Assembly (NCBI GenBank): GCA_022828595.1
Contig: JAKGHH010000007.1
Coordinates: 36,580,356-36,644,355 of the forward strand
DNA: 64,000 nucleotides
DNA from: Nelumbo lutea
Taxonomy: Eukaryota > Streptophyta > Magnoliopsida > Proteales > Nelumbonaceae
Reading direction: 5' to 3'
Shown in pieces: positions 11,390 through 24,000 of this stretch (position 1 is its first letter; every line of letters starts with the position of its first letter). The notes below the pieces were generated by a model, which had not been told where the DNA came from, did no database searches, and saw only the letters and a program-made list of their open reading frames with translations. The position numbers were made by a program, and so were the translations under genes.

Positions 11390-12612
11390 GAAACATGGAG
11401 ATGGGTGGCTGTCAAGTATGACAAGAGCAGGAAGAAGAGTTTTATTGGAGAAACAAGCATGGATCATGCAAGCAGCCCTGGGATTTTAGAGGATAAAGAG
11501 CCTGATAGCTGTGCCATGGGTGACGGAAGTGCCGAGTTTCTTTGTGATTCTGCTGCATCTGAAGTTTCAGATGGGTGCAGACCGGAATCTGTAAAGTGTG
11601 ATGTATTGACTCCGGGAGTGATTCTTCCTGCGGGGAGAAGGAGATTGGGGAAGGGTGTGTCTCTGTAGGTGATGAACAATGAGAAATAATGAGAATAAGG
11701 AGAGAGGAAACAGGTGATGGAGAAGGTGTAGGGAGCCTAGAGTGGAGTTACGATGAGGATAGCTTTCAATCCGAAGAGGTGATGGCAGGAAGATTGGGGG
11801 TTGATCTGGGCCGTAGGAGCAAGATTGATGAAAAAGCGAGGCGATCAACAAGAAATCTCGTAGCTTGAAGACTCTTAATGCAGTGCATGTGACGAAGGTA
11901 TTCTCCAGGCTAAACCTTGGCCTGGCAGGAGCAGGCCCCACGAAAAACTACAAATGGGTTTATAAAAGGAAAAATTAAGAGGCAGCAGGTCATCTGGCAC
12001 TGAAAACAGGGGGACAATGGCGCAAAGCCAGCCTGTGTCTTCCTATTCAGGAGAGAAGCAACAGAAGGACAATCTGAATGTTGACAACTTTGCTTCTGGT
12101 AAGAGCAAGACAATGCCAAAAGACGGGGGCGTTGATAATACGACAGGGAGTGGGACCCTTCAGAATTTGGTGGGTAGAGAGGTCATGATTGGAAAGAGCT
12201 TGGGTTTGTTTTTCTGGGGTGGTGAGGAGTTTGCTAGAAGGGCTTTTGAGGAGTTTGAATAAAGGAAATGGGAAGAGAAGATGAATAAAGAAACTCATCG
12301 AGAAGGCGACTAGTGGTGGGATGACGATATTTCAAGTTGGGAGGATGAGTTCGTGGTGGAAGATTGAGGTCTTGGTCGTGGAGCAAGGAGTGTTTAAGTT
12401 TCTGGTTAGGGGTGATTTGGATGCTTTTGCTCACATGGGTTTCTGGCTCGTTTTCTTGGGTTGTGCTTGGGATTGGTTTGAGAAAAGCTTCAAGTGTTGT
12501 CAGTTGTGGTTTTATGGGTTTTAGTCTGGGACTATTGAGATCTTTGTTGGTTATTTGGGTTTGTTTCCTCTTCTTTGTTTAATGAATTTTATTTTACTCT
12601 TGAAAAAAAAAA
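11390..12612 (+). mobile_element. LINE ORF1 end plus 3' tail (LINE-M)
   Basis: Plus strand. Starts with an ORF1 C-terminal-like segment (AVKYDKSRKKSFIGE) related to 42740-42250. Broken frames follow, then a G/T-rich 3' region ending ATTTTATTTTACTCTTG plus a poly-A at 12603-12611. ORF2 is missing, so it is an internally deleted LINE. The matching tail at 58085-58119 supports the 3' end. Confidence 0.65.
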
Positions 12613-12925
12613 CTATAATTCAGAACATAAAGGGCAATCTACTGCTTAGCCCCTCGAGCCCCCAAAAAATGCTCTCTATGCACTTTATTCCCAGTGAGTG
12701 AATCAGAAAAGGAAAGGACCCCTAAGCAAAGGAGCCCTACCAGTTTTTATTTTTTTTTTCTCCTGACCGGTAAAATAACAATATACAAATATAAGCTACA
12801 CAAGGAGTACAAGAAAGGAGGCAAGGAGAAAAACCTCAATCTCTGCCTTGCAATGTCTTATAAACCTCTGATATACATGAAAGCCTCAAATCAAGATAAA
12901 TCCCAACCAAAAGGCATAGACATCC
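12613..12925 (-). mobile_element. Probable LINE 3' tail left of the Copia
   Basis: Contains a T-rich run at 12748-12762 followed by CTCCTGACCGGTAAAATAAC, resembling minus-strand LINE ends. No reading frame is convincing. It continues up to the Copia 3' LTR. Confidence 0.35.
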
Positions 12926-13212
12926 TGTTTTGGAATGGTAGAATATTGATGTATTTCATTCTATTGCCAATCAGCCTATTTATACAGTAAGCTTCTGCAA
13001 TAAATAGAAAGAAGAAAAAAAATAGAAAGAAAAGAAAATAGAAAGTAGAAAAATAGAAAGAAAAGAAAATAGAAAGTACAAGAATAGAAAGAAAGAAATA
13101 GAAAGAAAAACTTTCTAAATCAATCCTTCCACAATCCTAGGAATATATAGAATTCTATTTTTACACAACTACCAAATATAGATTTGCACCAGTAACCCCA
13201 CGTTTTTCGACA
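12926..13212 (-). repeat. 3' LTR of the 12926-17776 Copia
   Basis: 287 bp, starting TGTCGAAAAACG on the minus strand and ending AAAACA. It carries one extra block of the AATAGAAAG-like repeat (about 13030-13065). Confidence 0.9.
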
Positions 13213-13366
13213 CCCCCTCAAGCTGGTGAATAGAGATCCTCCATTCCCAGCTTGGCTATAATTCTTCGAAAGTCTGTACTATTGAGCCCTTTAGTAAGTA
13301 CATCGGCCAGTTGTCCTTTTGTAGACACATAGGGAGTGCAAATCAACTTGTTGTCCAGTTTCCCTT

Positions 13367-16300
13367 TTATAAAGTGTCGGTTAATTTCCTGTCATGTTGA
13401 ATAGGATTGTGAGCAATATTGATGGCTGACTTGTTATCACAATATAGTTTCATAGGCTCTTCTCGTGGAATCTTCAGGTCTTCTAAAATTATCTTCAACC
13501 AGAGTAATTCACACACTCCTTGTGCCATAGCCCTGAATTCTGCCTCTGCCCTTGACCGAGCCACTACATTTTGCTTCTTACTCCTCCAAGTGACTAAGTT
13601 TCCGCCCAAGAAGGTACAGTAATCGAAAGTGGACCGTCTATCTACTGGAGATCCTGCATAATCGGCATCTGTATATGCTTCAAGAGCCAGTCCCCCATTT
13701 CTTCTGAATAAAATTCCTTTTCCTGGATTGGCTTTCAAATAGTGCAGAATTCGATGAGTAGCCTGCAGATGAACTTCTTTAGGATTATGCATAAACTGAC
13801 TTATTACACTTACAACGTATGCAATATCTGGCCGTGTATGTGCAAGATAAATGAGTTTTCCAACCAGTCTTTGGAACATCTCCTTGTCTACACTTGCATT
13901 CTCGCTGGCTTCTCCAAGTTTATGATTGGGATCTATAGGCGTGGAAGCTGGTTTACATGCTATATTTCCCGTTTCTCTCAAAAGATCAACAACATACTTT
14001 TGTTGAGAGATAAAGATGCCTTGTTTAGAATGTGCAACTTCAATTCCGAGAAAATACTTTAGTCTCCCCAAGTCTTTTATCTCAAATTCTCTGGAAAGGC
14101 AGTTTTTCAATGCTTCCTTCTCCTTTTTATCATTCCCAATAACGATTATATCGTCCACATAGACTAATAGTGCAGTAACTCCCCCTGAGGCTGTGTGTTT
14201 GATAAACAATGTGTGGTCACCTTGACTTTGCTTGTAACCTGTACTAAGCATCACCTTTGTAAACCTTCCAAACCATGCTCTCGGAGATTGTTTGAGGCCG
14301 TATAGTGCTTTCTTCAACCTACAAACTTTGTTCCCCTTAATGCCTTCTCCAAAACCCGGTGGAATGTCCATGTATATCTCCTCTTCTAGATCACCATGGA
14401 GAAATGCATTCTTTACATCAAACCGTTGCAAATCCCAATTATAGTTAGCAGCCAAAGACAACAACTCCCTTAGAGTATTCATTTAGCTACTGGGGCAAAA
14501 GTTTCCTAATAATCTACCCCATAAGTTTGTGTATATCCCTTGGCTACCAGTCGTGCTTTGTACCTTTCTAACGACCCATCAGATTTGTACTTAATTGTGA
14601 ACACCCATTTACAACCTACAGTCTTCTTGTTTCTTGGTAGATCCACAACTTCCCATGTGTTGTTCTTTTCTAGTGCCTCCATTTCCACTCTCATGGCTTT
14701 TCTCCATTCCTTATTAGAAAGTGCCTCAGTTAGAGTATTAGGAATTGGAATGGTGTTAAGGCTGGCTAGAAAACTTTTATGGGATTTAAAGAATCTTTGG
14801 AGCGACACAGATTTGGCTAAAGGGTACAATGGGCGTTTGGTACATTCTAGGTCATACTCAGACTGTGAAGGAGCAGGTTCAGGTTCTGCATATCCCTCAG
14901 TTCCAGGATTAGGAGTTGAATCTTGGACTTGCACAGGTTGAGGATGATAACATTTATAACCTTTCAAATGTGACATCGATGGAGGTGTAGAATTTTCTGG
15001 TGGCTGGATGATAACATTTATAACCTTTCTGAGTCGGGGAATATCCCAAGAAGACACTCCTGATTGCTCGTGGATCCAATTTTCCCTTATTATGGACATG
15101 AACAAAGGCAGTGCAGCCAGAAATTCTTGGTGTGAGATTATTTGAGGTTCGAATATCAGGGTAGAATTGAGAAAGGACTTGTATTGGGCTTCGGTTGTCA
15201 AGAACTTTATATGGTAGTCTATTTATGGTGTATGCAGCAGTAAGGACAGCTTCCCCCCAATATTGTTTTGGCAACCGGTTGTGAAAGAGAAAGGCTCGAG
15301 TGGTTTGCAAAAGATGGCCATTTTTCCTCTCAACTATCCCATTCTATTAAGGAGTTTTAACACAGGAGGATTCATGCACAATGCCTTCTTTTTGAAAAAA
15401 TGGGGACAAATTCTGATTAAAATAATTTGTAGCATTATCAGATCAAAACTTTTTAATTCTCACACCAAACTGAGTTTGGACCATGTTACGAAAGTTGGGA
15501 AGAATGGTACCCACATCAGATTTAGACTTAAGAAGAAAGATCCATGTGACCCTAGTGCAATCGTCAATAAAGGTGACAAACCATCTAGAACTAGTAATAT
15601 TGGGATTTGAGAAGGGCCCCATATATCCGAATGAATCAAATAAAAAGGAGTTGAAGATCTTTTATTGCTGATTGGGAAAGAAATCCTTTTGTCCATAGCA
15701 AGTTCACAAACATCACAATGAAAGGTTTCAACATCAATTCCTTTAAACAAAGAATGAAGCATTGTTTTTAAAACAGGAAATGAAGAATGATCGAAACAGA
15801 AGTGATGACGCCAAATTAAATCTTTATTGGAGGTAGATAAGAATGACTCGTGTGTGACATGCATAACAGTGTGAGATGGTTTGTTGGTTGCTTCAAGGTA
15901 GTAGAGTCCATCCCTTTCCTTAGCAAGTCCAATCTTCTTCCCCGAACCCTGGTCCTGAAATACACAGTAAGAAGGAAAGAACACAACATTGCAGTTCACA
16001 TCCTAGGTGAGTTTATGTATAGAGATAAGGCTAGTGGATAACTTAGGAAAATGAAGCACATTTTTAAGCAATAGGGATGGAGTAATTTGAATATTCTCAA
16101 TCCCTGCCACTGTGGTTAAAGAACCATCAACAACAAAAATTTTTCTATTACTAGGACAGGGTGTATAGGTGAGAAAATGTAGTGAAGAGGGTGTCATGTG
16201 GTCAGTAGCTCCAGAATCAAGAATCCATGGAAAAACACTGGCCAAGGCATGTAATCCTAGAGATAAAGACTAACCTGAGAGAGCAAGAGAAGTAGAACCA

Positions 16301-17330
16301 CTTCCTGGTTTCAAGGATTTCAGGAAGCTCCTTAACCTTTCAATTTTTCATCATTAAATGGTCCCTAACTTGAGTGTTCTTGCTGCGGGGTTGTGGAGAC
16401 ATTATGGGCCTGTTGAACTCCTTTTGAAACTCCTCGATTTCCCCATTCCTTGCTGGATGTGGGAGGTTTCCCATGAAGTTTCCAACACCGATCTTTTGTG
16501 TGTCTGGGCTTCTTGCAATAGGTGCACCAGAGGTTATCGTTAGAGTCATGGGTAGTTGTGTCACGAGCCAAGTTGTGATTGTTCTCACCCTTTGAACCAT
16601 TGTAACTTCCTCCCCTTGCCACCATGGCTGAGCCTTCGGGATCTTTAGGCTCAAGCATGATTCCACGGCGGCTTTCCTCAGCTCTGAAGGGGGCTATGAC
16701 TTCATTCAATGGAGGCACTTCTTTGCCAAGAATTTGTATTCGGACCTGATCAAATTCAGCATTCAGTCCGACCAAAAAAGCATACACCCTATCTCTTTCA
16801 ATAAAATTCTTCAAGATCACAGCATCATCAGGGCACTTTATCTCAAGAACCCGATAATGATCAAGCTCATGCCATAAAATTTTCAGCAGATTTGCATACT
16901 TTGTAGCACTTCTGCTCCCTTGTTTGGCTACCACTGTCTTCACTTTGACCTCATAGACACGAGCAGCATCGTGGGCTTTGGAATAGGTTTGTCGAACAGC
17001 ATCCCAAATAGCCTTTGCAGAGGGAAGAAACATACAAGTATCACTGATCTCGTGTGTCATTGAACTCCAAAACCATGACATAATCATGGAGTCCTCTTCG
17101 TCACAAGCATCAAAATTTGGCTCGCCCAACTTTGGCCCTGTTCCAAGAAGGTGACTAATTTTTCCTTTTCCCTTCAAATAGGTATGCACTAGTTGTGACC
17201 ACTTCAAGTAGTTATGGCCATTCAGTCTATATGTTGTCTGAATATTCTGCAAATCACCAGTGTGAGGATGAGAACTTGTTGCTCCTTCATCGGTTTGGAC
17301 AGGAGCACTTGTTGCAGTCATGTCAGACAT
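13367..17330 (-). pseudogene. gag-pol of the 12926-17776 Copia, nearly complete but broken
   Basis: Gag probably starts at 17330 (MSDMTATSAPVQTDE) and runs to an intact zinc knuckle CTYCKKPRHTKDRC near 16500. Protease: WILDSGATDHMTP at about 16220. The GAG-pre-integrase zinc finger and integrase core (HSDIWGPSQIP) at about 15640 are followed by an integrase gap with frame changes around 15310-15460. Integrase C-terminus near 15100, then the linker and reverse transcriptase (WKCVFT-like start at about 14600). An in-frame stop just after GVDY (14506), then RT with ALLVYVDDIIVIGND near 14150. RNase H has DADYAGSPVDRRS and CDNKSAINIAHN before a frameshift at about 13380. Order gag-PR-INT-RT-RNH is that of Ty1/copia. 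At least three lesions prevent one polyprotein. Confidence 0.9.
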
Positions 17331-17522
17331 TGTTAATGGAGGAAAAATAAGGCCAGTAGGAAAGGAGAATAAAGGAAGGAGGAACTGGCCGGAATAAAGG
17401 AGAATAAAGGAAAACTTCTGGTTATAGATCAACATTGAAGGCCAGAAGAGAAAAACACGAAAAACTGGCATTGCAGGCCGAAAAAAAATCTCAAGGTTGA
17501 CAAACCTAGAGCTCTGATACCA

Positions 17523-17776
17523 CGTTTTGGAATGGTAGAACACTGATCTATTTCATTCTATTGTCAATCGGCATATTTATACAGTAAGGTGCTGAAATAA
17601 ATAGAAAGAAGAAAAAAATAGAAAGAAAAGAAAATAGAAAGTACAAGAATAGAAAGAAAGAAATAGAAAGAAAACTTTCTAAATCAATCCTTCCACAATC
17701 CTAAGAATATATACAATTCTATTTTTACATAACTACCAAATATAGATCTGCACCAGTAACCCCACGTTTTCCAACA
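17523..17776 (-). repeat. 5' LTR of the 12926-17776 Copia
   Basis: 254 bp, starting TGTTGGAAAACG on the minus strand and abutting the PBS. The A-rich AATAGAAAG repeat tract is shorter than in the 3' LTR. Confidence 0.9.
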
Positions 17777-18990
17777 TTTAATAAAATCCTTTTCCAGTGG
17801 TGTCCATTCTAGAAGAACCCTATTCATATTAGAGGAAGATGCAGGCACTTCCCCACATTTCTCATTACATCAACCAAAGAGAATGGTCAAAAAACGTTCA
17901 AAGATTTAATCCAGTGGGCAACTCTCACAATGATGCTTTCACATGAGGCCTCCTTGCTCCTCAAAAATTCTGGCAATCCTTTCCTCTCAAATTGCCCAAA
18001 TAACTGCCGCTCTTTTGCATCTCTAACCTTTTCTTCAGCCAAGAAAAGGTTTAAGGGGCAAATAGGCTTGTCACATCCCAAATACAAGCAAAAAATGGAC
18101 AAAATATTAGCAAGTTTCACCACAAGTTTTGCAAAGAGTGCACCAATTAGGGAATAAACATTAGTTTGGTCTTCTTTTCTAAAAGAATATCCATAGTAAT
18201 GACCCTCCATGGTAAACTCTCCAACAAAAAGTCCCAACCTTGGAAGAAACTGGTTTGCACCAGATCTCTTTCACAGGGAACAACTGCATAGGTAAAGGTG
18301 GAGAACAAGGGACTCAAAAGTAGGAAACATAAGAGAAAAGACCCCTTGGGAGGGGGGAGAACAAGTTCAACTATCAGGCTTTTGAAAATCCAAGTAGACC
18401 CCACTAGAAGTTGGGTTAAGTTCAAGACACTAGGGTGATCAAACTTCCTAATGCCAATCCTGAACTCCAAGTCCCAATCAAAACCAGAAATTGAAGACGA
18501 AGAATTATAAGTTTAGATATTGACTCATAATTGAAGGTAGAAATTGAAAATGAGGGGAAACAGTCCTTTAAGAGGGATATATCCACCTATAGATCCTCCC
18601 AACGAAGAATTTTGTCATCAAAGCCTTCCTCATATTTGATAAAATTAAGGAACACAAGAAGCAAGCAGTGAATAGCCTTCCAAGGAAACGATAATGTAGC
18701 CATTGAAGATAAACCAACATCCTAACTAGTAACCATCATTTCATGAATACTAACCACTGCCATGTACCACAGTTTCTGTCTTTCCATGGGCCACTTACAT
18801 AGCCACATCCTTAGTAAAACCTTATTCTTCTCCTTTAAATTTACTATAACCAAGCCCTTTTAGTCATTTCTTCTGCACACTACTTCCCTTTTGACCATGT
18901 GATCCTTTGTTCCTTCTCTGAGCACCCACAAGCAATTTCTCATGACCGTTTCTAGCTCGTTAGCTATTTTCCTAGGATTCTTGAAAACAG
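17777..18990 (-). mobile_element. LINE-E fragment
   Basis: Minus strand. Post-RT segment (FPWKAIHCL, LLKDCFPSF) at about 18850-18540. The zf-RVT to RNase H linker (EASCESIIVRVAHWIKSLNVF) is near 17890. It is cut on the left by the Copia at 12926-17776. Badly decayed. Confidence 0.7.
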
Positions 18991-19032
18991 AGAGGTAATA
19001 AACCAGGAGGTTAGCCAATGCATACTTGATGA

Positions 19033-20797
19033 TGTCACACAGTGTATGCCCTTAGCTCCAATCAGATTGATGTACTTGATGACATTTATTGTAAATGAAT
19101 TAAAGTACATAATTGATTCATGTGTTTTGGTGTGTTTCTGTATAATATCCTTAAACTGGACACTTATGAGACTCATGTTAGTTTAGAACATTCACAGCCA
19201 TTGGATAGATCTGGGGAGATTTATCCTGCCAAGACTGACATTGATGTGCTGCCAAGTTAGTTGGGGTGGCCTGTCTCAACTGTCGGGGTGAGACCTAAGG
19301 CGCATGCAGTGCGGATTTTCTTGACACCGTGAACCAGACCAAAATTCCAGTATTACCCTAGACCTTAGAGACAGATGGACAAAACTGGAATGTTACACCT
19401 GACCCCTAGACTCGATAATGGTACTGCACTAGGTGTTGGATTGGGTTGTCTTTGATATGTCAATCAGTAAGATCCTTAGAGGGGGTCAAAACCTGGGTAT
19501 GTTGGGACAGTCTGAGAATTCATCTGAGTGAGTGATCATAGTGACAGGATCAGCCCCTTTGTCAAACAAAGTGAATGATCGGGGATGCACTCTCTTTGAT
19601 GGAAACCTAAACTGCTGGCAGTTGATTTCAAACGTTGAAATTTGTTTTTGCAAAATATATTTCTATAGAGATATATGTATATATATATAATGGTTTCAAA
19701 ATGTTTACAAAAGGTTTTAATTCCCGGCATCCATGTGAGTAGAGAGTGCAGCACTGTTCCTTGCAGCCGAGGGAGAAGTCCTCTCTTGTCAGGCAGTGTT
19801 TGATCATTATGGGCTGAGAGGTTGAGTGTAAGACCATTAGGGTAATACCTGATGGGCTAAACTTGCATCTGCCCACAGTCCTTGGGTTTTCATAAGGTGG
19901 TTGGACCCAAAGACCATTTAGTGTAAATGTTTGGCCTATTAAAAACCCATTGTTATAGACTCAAGGGTTCATTGTCTCCTACAGTGAATTCGGCCAGGCC
20001 TTGTAACAAAGGCTAGGTTGAACCCATGTGGCGGATGAGTAGATCGATGTAAGGGTCTTACGCCATGCAAAGAGAGCCAACTGGGCAGCAGGTTAAAGGT
20101 GTAAGTGAGCACATAGGCTTAATGGGCCTAAGGCCCAATTCGAACTGGTCTTAAGTTAGTTAATTAAAAGGGTCTAGATCTGATTTATAATCTGATTAGG
20201 ATTAGCTGAAGGATAAGATAAGTCTTATCCATTTAAGAGTCCATATCCAAATATCATATTTGGATCAAGAAACTCTCTCCTAGTTAGATTAGGAGGTTGA
20301 TCCAAAGAAGACTACAAATAGGGTGCGAATTCCTCAGTTTTACATACAGCAATCTGCAGAATTCTCCCCTTGTTCTTGCTATCCCTACCCAGTTCGATCT
20401 CCATCTGTGGAACTGATCAAGAAGAGTTCTTGATATTGTTTCTTGGCTGAAGAAACAATCTGAAGTCATGCTCACCAGCCCTTTACTCCATTCTTGTTGA
20501 AGAGTCGTCCTGCTGATCCTGTTTCTTGGGCGTGAACACCTTCACCAGCCCTTTACTCCATTCTTGTTTCTTGGGCGTGAATACCTTCATTGAGAGTTAC
20601 TGCTACTTCATATCAGGTATATCCCTCTCCTTCCTTTGGTTTCAGATCTGGTCCGGTTTTGTTTCAAGAATGATCCTTGAAAATGCAATTTTCTAAAATA
20701 GGGAATGCGATTCCTAAACAGGAGAGAATTTTTTGAAATTTCGCCAAACCTTCCTGCAGGGTTCGGCCATCCATATGATGGATCTCTCATCCCTCCA
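19033..20797 (+). mobile_element. Solo long LTR, copy 1 (TSD GATGA)
   Basis: 1,765-bp non-coding sequence starting TGTCACACAGTG and ending CCCTCCA, bounded by GATGA on both sides (19028-19032 and 20798-20802). It aligns along its length with 58125-60054 and, more loosely, with the reverse complement of 32667-34343; shared landmarks are TATGCCCTTAGCTCC at the start, TCTTTGATATG and GTATGTTGGGAC in the middle, and ATCAGGTA near 20612. It has no PBS, purine tract or coding region, so it is read as a solo LTR of an unidentified LTR retrotransposon. An internal direct repeat (CACCAGCCCTTTACTCC) occurs at about 20472 and 20543. Because ATGAGAG follows both this copy and copy 2, the 3' border is slightly uncertain. 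Confidence 0.72.
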
Positions 20798-20802
20798 GAT
20801 GA

Positions 20803-20969
20803 GAGTAATTTTTCCCCAGAAAGATATGTATTTCCTCTTCATGCAACAAGCTTCTTAGAGAATCTTTCTAGTATAGGGCTCCAAAACATGCTTTCCCTAG
20901 GGTTGGCTCCTAATGTCCTAAGTAGTTCATGGGCAACATGGCAAGTATACAACCCAACAAACCTACATG
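20803..20969. other. Short unclassified spacer
   Basis: Between solo LTR copy 1 and the Copia LTR fragment. No gene or repeat recognised. Confidence 0.4.
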
Positions 20970-21082
20970 TCAGAGTCGGCTAAGGAAGGTATTTCGGTCT
21001 TTTCATCATCTGTTTAAGTATTATGTTAGTTACATGTCCCATACTTAAGTAGGGGCATATTTGACTTTGTACCTTGTTTGAG
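20970..21082 (+). mobile_element. Copia LTR fragment
   Basis: Starts TGTCAGAGTC and matches 27987-28100 at most positions. It is cut by LINE-A at about 21085. No second border or target duplication. Confidence 0.65.
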
Positions 21083-21084
21083 AT

Positions 21085-24000
21085 TTGTGAAGTAAAAGAA
21101 AGAGAAGGGTAATTAAAGACCTATTAAGAAGAGAGAAACCAGACATAGTCTTGATACAAGAAACCAAACTGGCAGAATTGGATAGAAGATAGGTTAGACG
21201 TGTATGGAGATCAAGAGGAGTTTGTTGGACTTCGGCTCCTTCTTGTGGAACCTCTGGAGGTCTAGTAACCTTATGGAGGAAGGATGTTGTAGAATCAGTG
21301 GAGGAGCTAATAGGGAGATTTTCTATGTCTTTAAATGTTAGGAATGTGGGGGATGGCTTCACCTGGGTTTTAACCAATGTCTATGGACCAAACACGTATA
21401 GAGAGAAGAATGAGATGTGGGAAGAATTGTATGGCAAATGAGGTCTAATGAGATGTGGGAGGGTCCTTGGTTTCTTGGGGGGATTTTAATGTAATTAGGT
21501 TTTGTAATGAATCTAATAACCCCCAAAATGCAATTACAACCAGCACGAGAAAGTTCAATGAATTCATTAATACTTGTGGTCTAAAGTAATTACCCCTCTT
21601 ACAAGCCAATTTCACAAGTTCTAATTTCCAAGAAAGCCCCATTTGTTCGAAATTAAATAGGTTCCTCTTTACTGAAGAGTGGGAGAACCATTGGAGGAAC
21701 CTGATGGCTAGAGTTCTACCCAAAGTCACTTCTGACCACTACCCTATCCAGTTAAGTCCTGAAACATTAGCCTCTAGTCCATGGCCTTTTAGATTTGAGA
21801 ATATGTGGTTAACTCACCCGGATTTTGTGCACTTGATTGGGGAATGGTGGACAGAAGACTTAAGAGGAGTGAACTGGAAGGGAGTGAGATTCCACAAAAA
21901 GTTGAAAAGGTTGAGATCCAGAATCAATGAATGGAATAGGGAGCACTTTGGAAGGATAGAGGAGCAAAAAACTAACATGGTGTCTAGGATTGAGGAACTA
22001 GATCCCAAAGAAGCCCAAAGGATGATGAGTTAGCAAGAAAGGGTGTTCAAAAGAAACCTAAAGAAGGATCTGGAAGAGGTTCTTCTAAGAGAGGAAATTT
22101 CTTAGAGGCAAAAGTCAAGACACAAATGGATTAAGGGGATGGAAATAGAAAATTTTTCCATACATTGGCTAATGGGAGAAGAAGAAAAAATTTCGTGGCT
22201 AAGGTAGAGATGAATGGGGAGGAAGTCACAAATCAAGATGAGATAGCCAGATTGTTTGTGGATCATTTCAAATCAATCTATGGGAAACTGTTGAATAATA
22301 GGCCCACTTTGAAAGATTTGGATTGGACTAGATTGTCTGAAGAACAAGAAACTGGTTAGAAAGGGATTTTAGTGAAGAAGAGATCAGACAGGCGGTGTTT
22401 TCAGTGGATAGATCCAAAGCACCTGGTCCAAATGGCTTCACAAAGGATTTTTATCAAGACTGTTGGGATGTGATTAAAGAAGACCTTGTTGGGGTGTTTT
22501 AGGAATTTGCAAATAAAAAAAAAAAAGGTAAGCCCTAGAGTTAATGCTACTTTCTTAGCCCTAATCCCAAAGAAGGTAGATGCAAAAGACCCTAAGGATT
22601 TTAGGCCAATTAGTCTGGTGACAAGCATCTATAAAATCCTGCCTAAAGTGTTGTCTCTGAGAATTCAAGTAGTACTACCCTCCATCATTAATCAAGCACA
22701 AGGTGCTTTCGTGCAGGGAAGGCAAATAACGGATCAAATCTTAATAGCAAATGAGTGCATGGAGGACATGAGAAAGTCGGGGACTCAAGGTTTTGTATGT
22801 AAGTTAGATTTAGAGAAGGCTTATGATCTTGTGGATTGAAGTTTTTACTAGAGGTCCTAGGGTGTTGTGGTTTTGGAGATAGATGGTGCAACTAGATAAA
22901 GGGTTGTATTAGCTCCTGCCATTACTCAGTCTTGGTTAATGGGGTGGTCAAAGATTTTTCCCCAGCTTGTAGAGGCCTTAGACAAGGTGACCCTCTCTCC
23001 TCGTTTCTTTCCACCTTAGTTGTAGATGTCTTCAGTAGATTAATATCTAAGGCAAAAAGGGAAGAGGAAGTGAGAGGTTGGAGGATTGGAAGGAACAATG
23101 TCCGAGTAACCCACCTGCAGTTTGTCGATGATATCATAATATTTTGTGAAGGGGGGGTGATAGGCGAGAAGTGAGGAATCTCAGAGCACTGCTACAGCAC
23201 ATTGAGAATGTCTCCAATTTGAAGATAAACCTGGATAAGAGTTGTGTGGTAAGTGTTAATTTGAATGAGAAGATCCTTCAATCTATGGCAGATTGTTTAG
23301 GTTGTTCCATTTCTTCGTGGCCCTTGTAGTACCTAGATTTCACTCTAGGGGCTAACCCAAAGGAGAGTAGATTTTGGACCCCGATTCAGGTTGAGAAAAT
23401 ATTAGCTTCTTGGAAAAAGAACTACATCTCTAGGGGGTAGAGTGACTTTATTGAGAGCTACCCTAGCAAACCTATCGGTCTATTTTTTTCTCTATCTTTA
23501 GGATTCCTAATATGAAGGCTAAGAAGTTAGAGAGGTTAATGAGATCTTTGTTGTGGGAGACTGGGGAGGAAAAGAAAGATCACCTAATCATGTGGGAAAT
23601 AGTTTGTAAGAGTAAAAAGGAGGGTGGATTGGGATTAGGAAGGTTAGCTCTAAAGAATAAAGCTCTCTTAGGAAAATGGTTGTGGAGGTGGCCTAGAGAA
23701 AGGGAGAGGTTGTGGCATGAAGTGATAGCTAGTATACATGGCAAACTAGAAAATGGATGGGATGCGGGTGTATCACGTCAAGCTAAGTTGGCATCTCCTT
23801 GGAAAGCAATCCAAAGTATCCCTCCCTCAGTTTCTCAACTTTGCCAGAAATGATGTCAGTTCTGGTGACTGTTTTATTTTGGGAAGACACTTGGGTGGGT
23901 ACCGTTACCCTTAAGGACAGGTTCCCAGCTCTCTATTCTCTTTCCCTTTACAAGGAAAAAGCTCTCTCATTTTCTCCCATCTCTTACTTCACCCTCATCC

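Larger units (their letters stand above)
12926..17776 (-). mobile_element. Ty1/copia element with two LTRs, no target duplication
   Basis: Minus-strand element of 4,851 bp. The 5' LTR is 17776-17523 and the 3' LTR 13212-12926. Both carry a degenerate AATAGAAAG-type repeat tract and differ by several substitutions and an indel of about 30 bp. The PBS (reverse complement of GCTCTGATACCA) lies at 17511-17522 and the purine tract next to 13213. The 5' LTR ends AAAACG where the 3' LTR ends AAAACA, a point change in the terminal CA. The flanks are CATCC on the left and TTTAA on the right, so no target duplication is visible. It interrupts minus-strand LINE debris. Confidence 0.93.

Noticed and set aside
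11405..11668. Possible host gene at 11405 (RYDKSRKKS-like)
   Set aside because: Related to the LINE ORF1-like segment at 42250-42742 and followed by a LINE tail with poly-A, so taken as transposon.
12694..12990. 98-codon plus-strand frame
   Set aside because: Runs across LINE tail debris into the Copia LTR; composition and position show it is chance.
13000..13110. Regular A-rich repeat resembling an array
   Set aside because: Degenerate AATAGAAAG microrepeats inside an LTR; no spacers or conserved repeats of CRISPR type.
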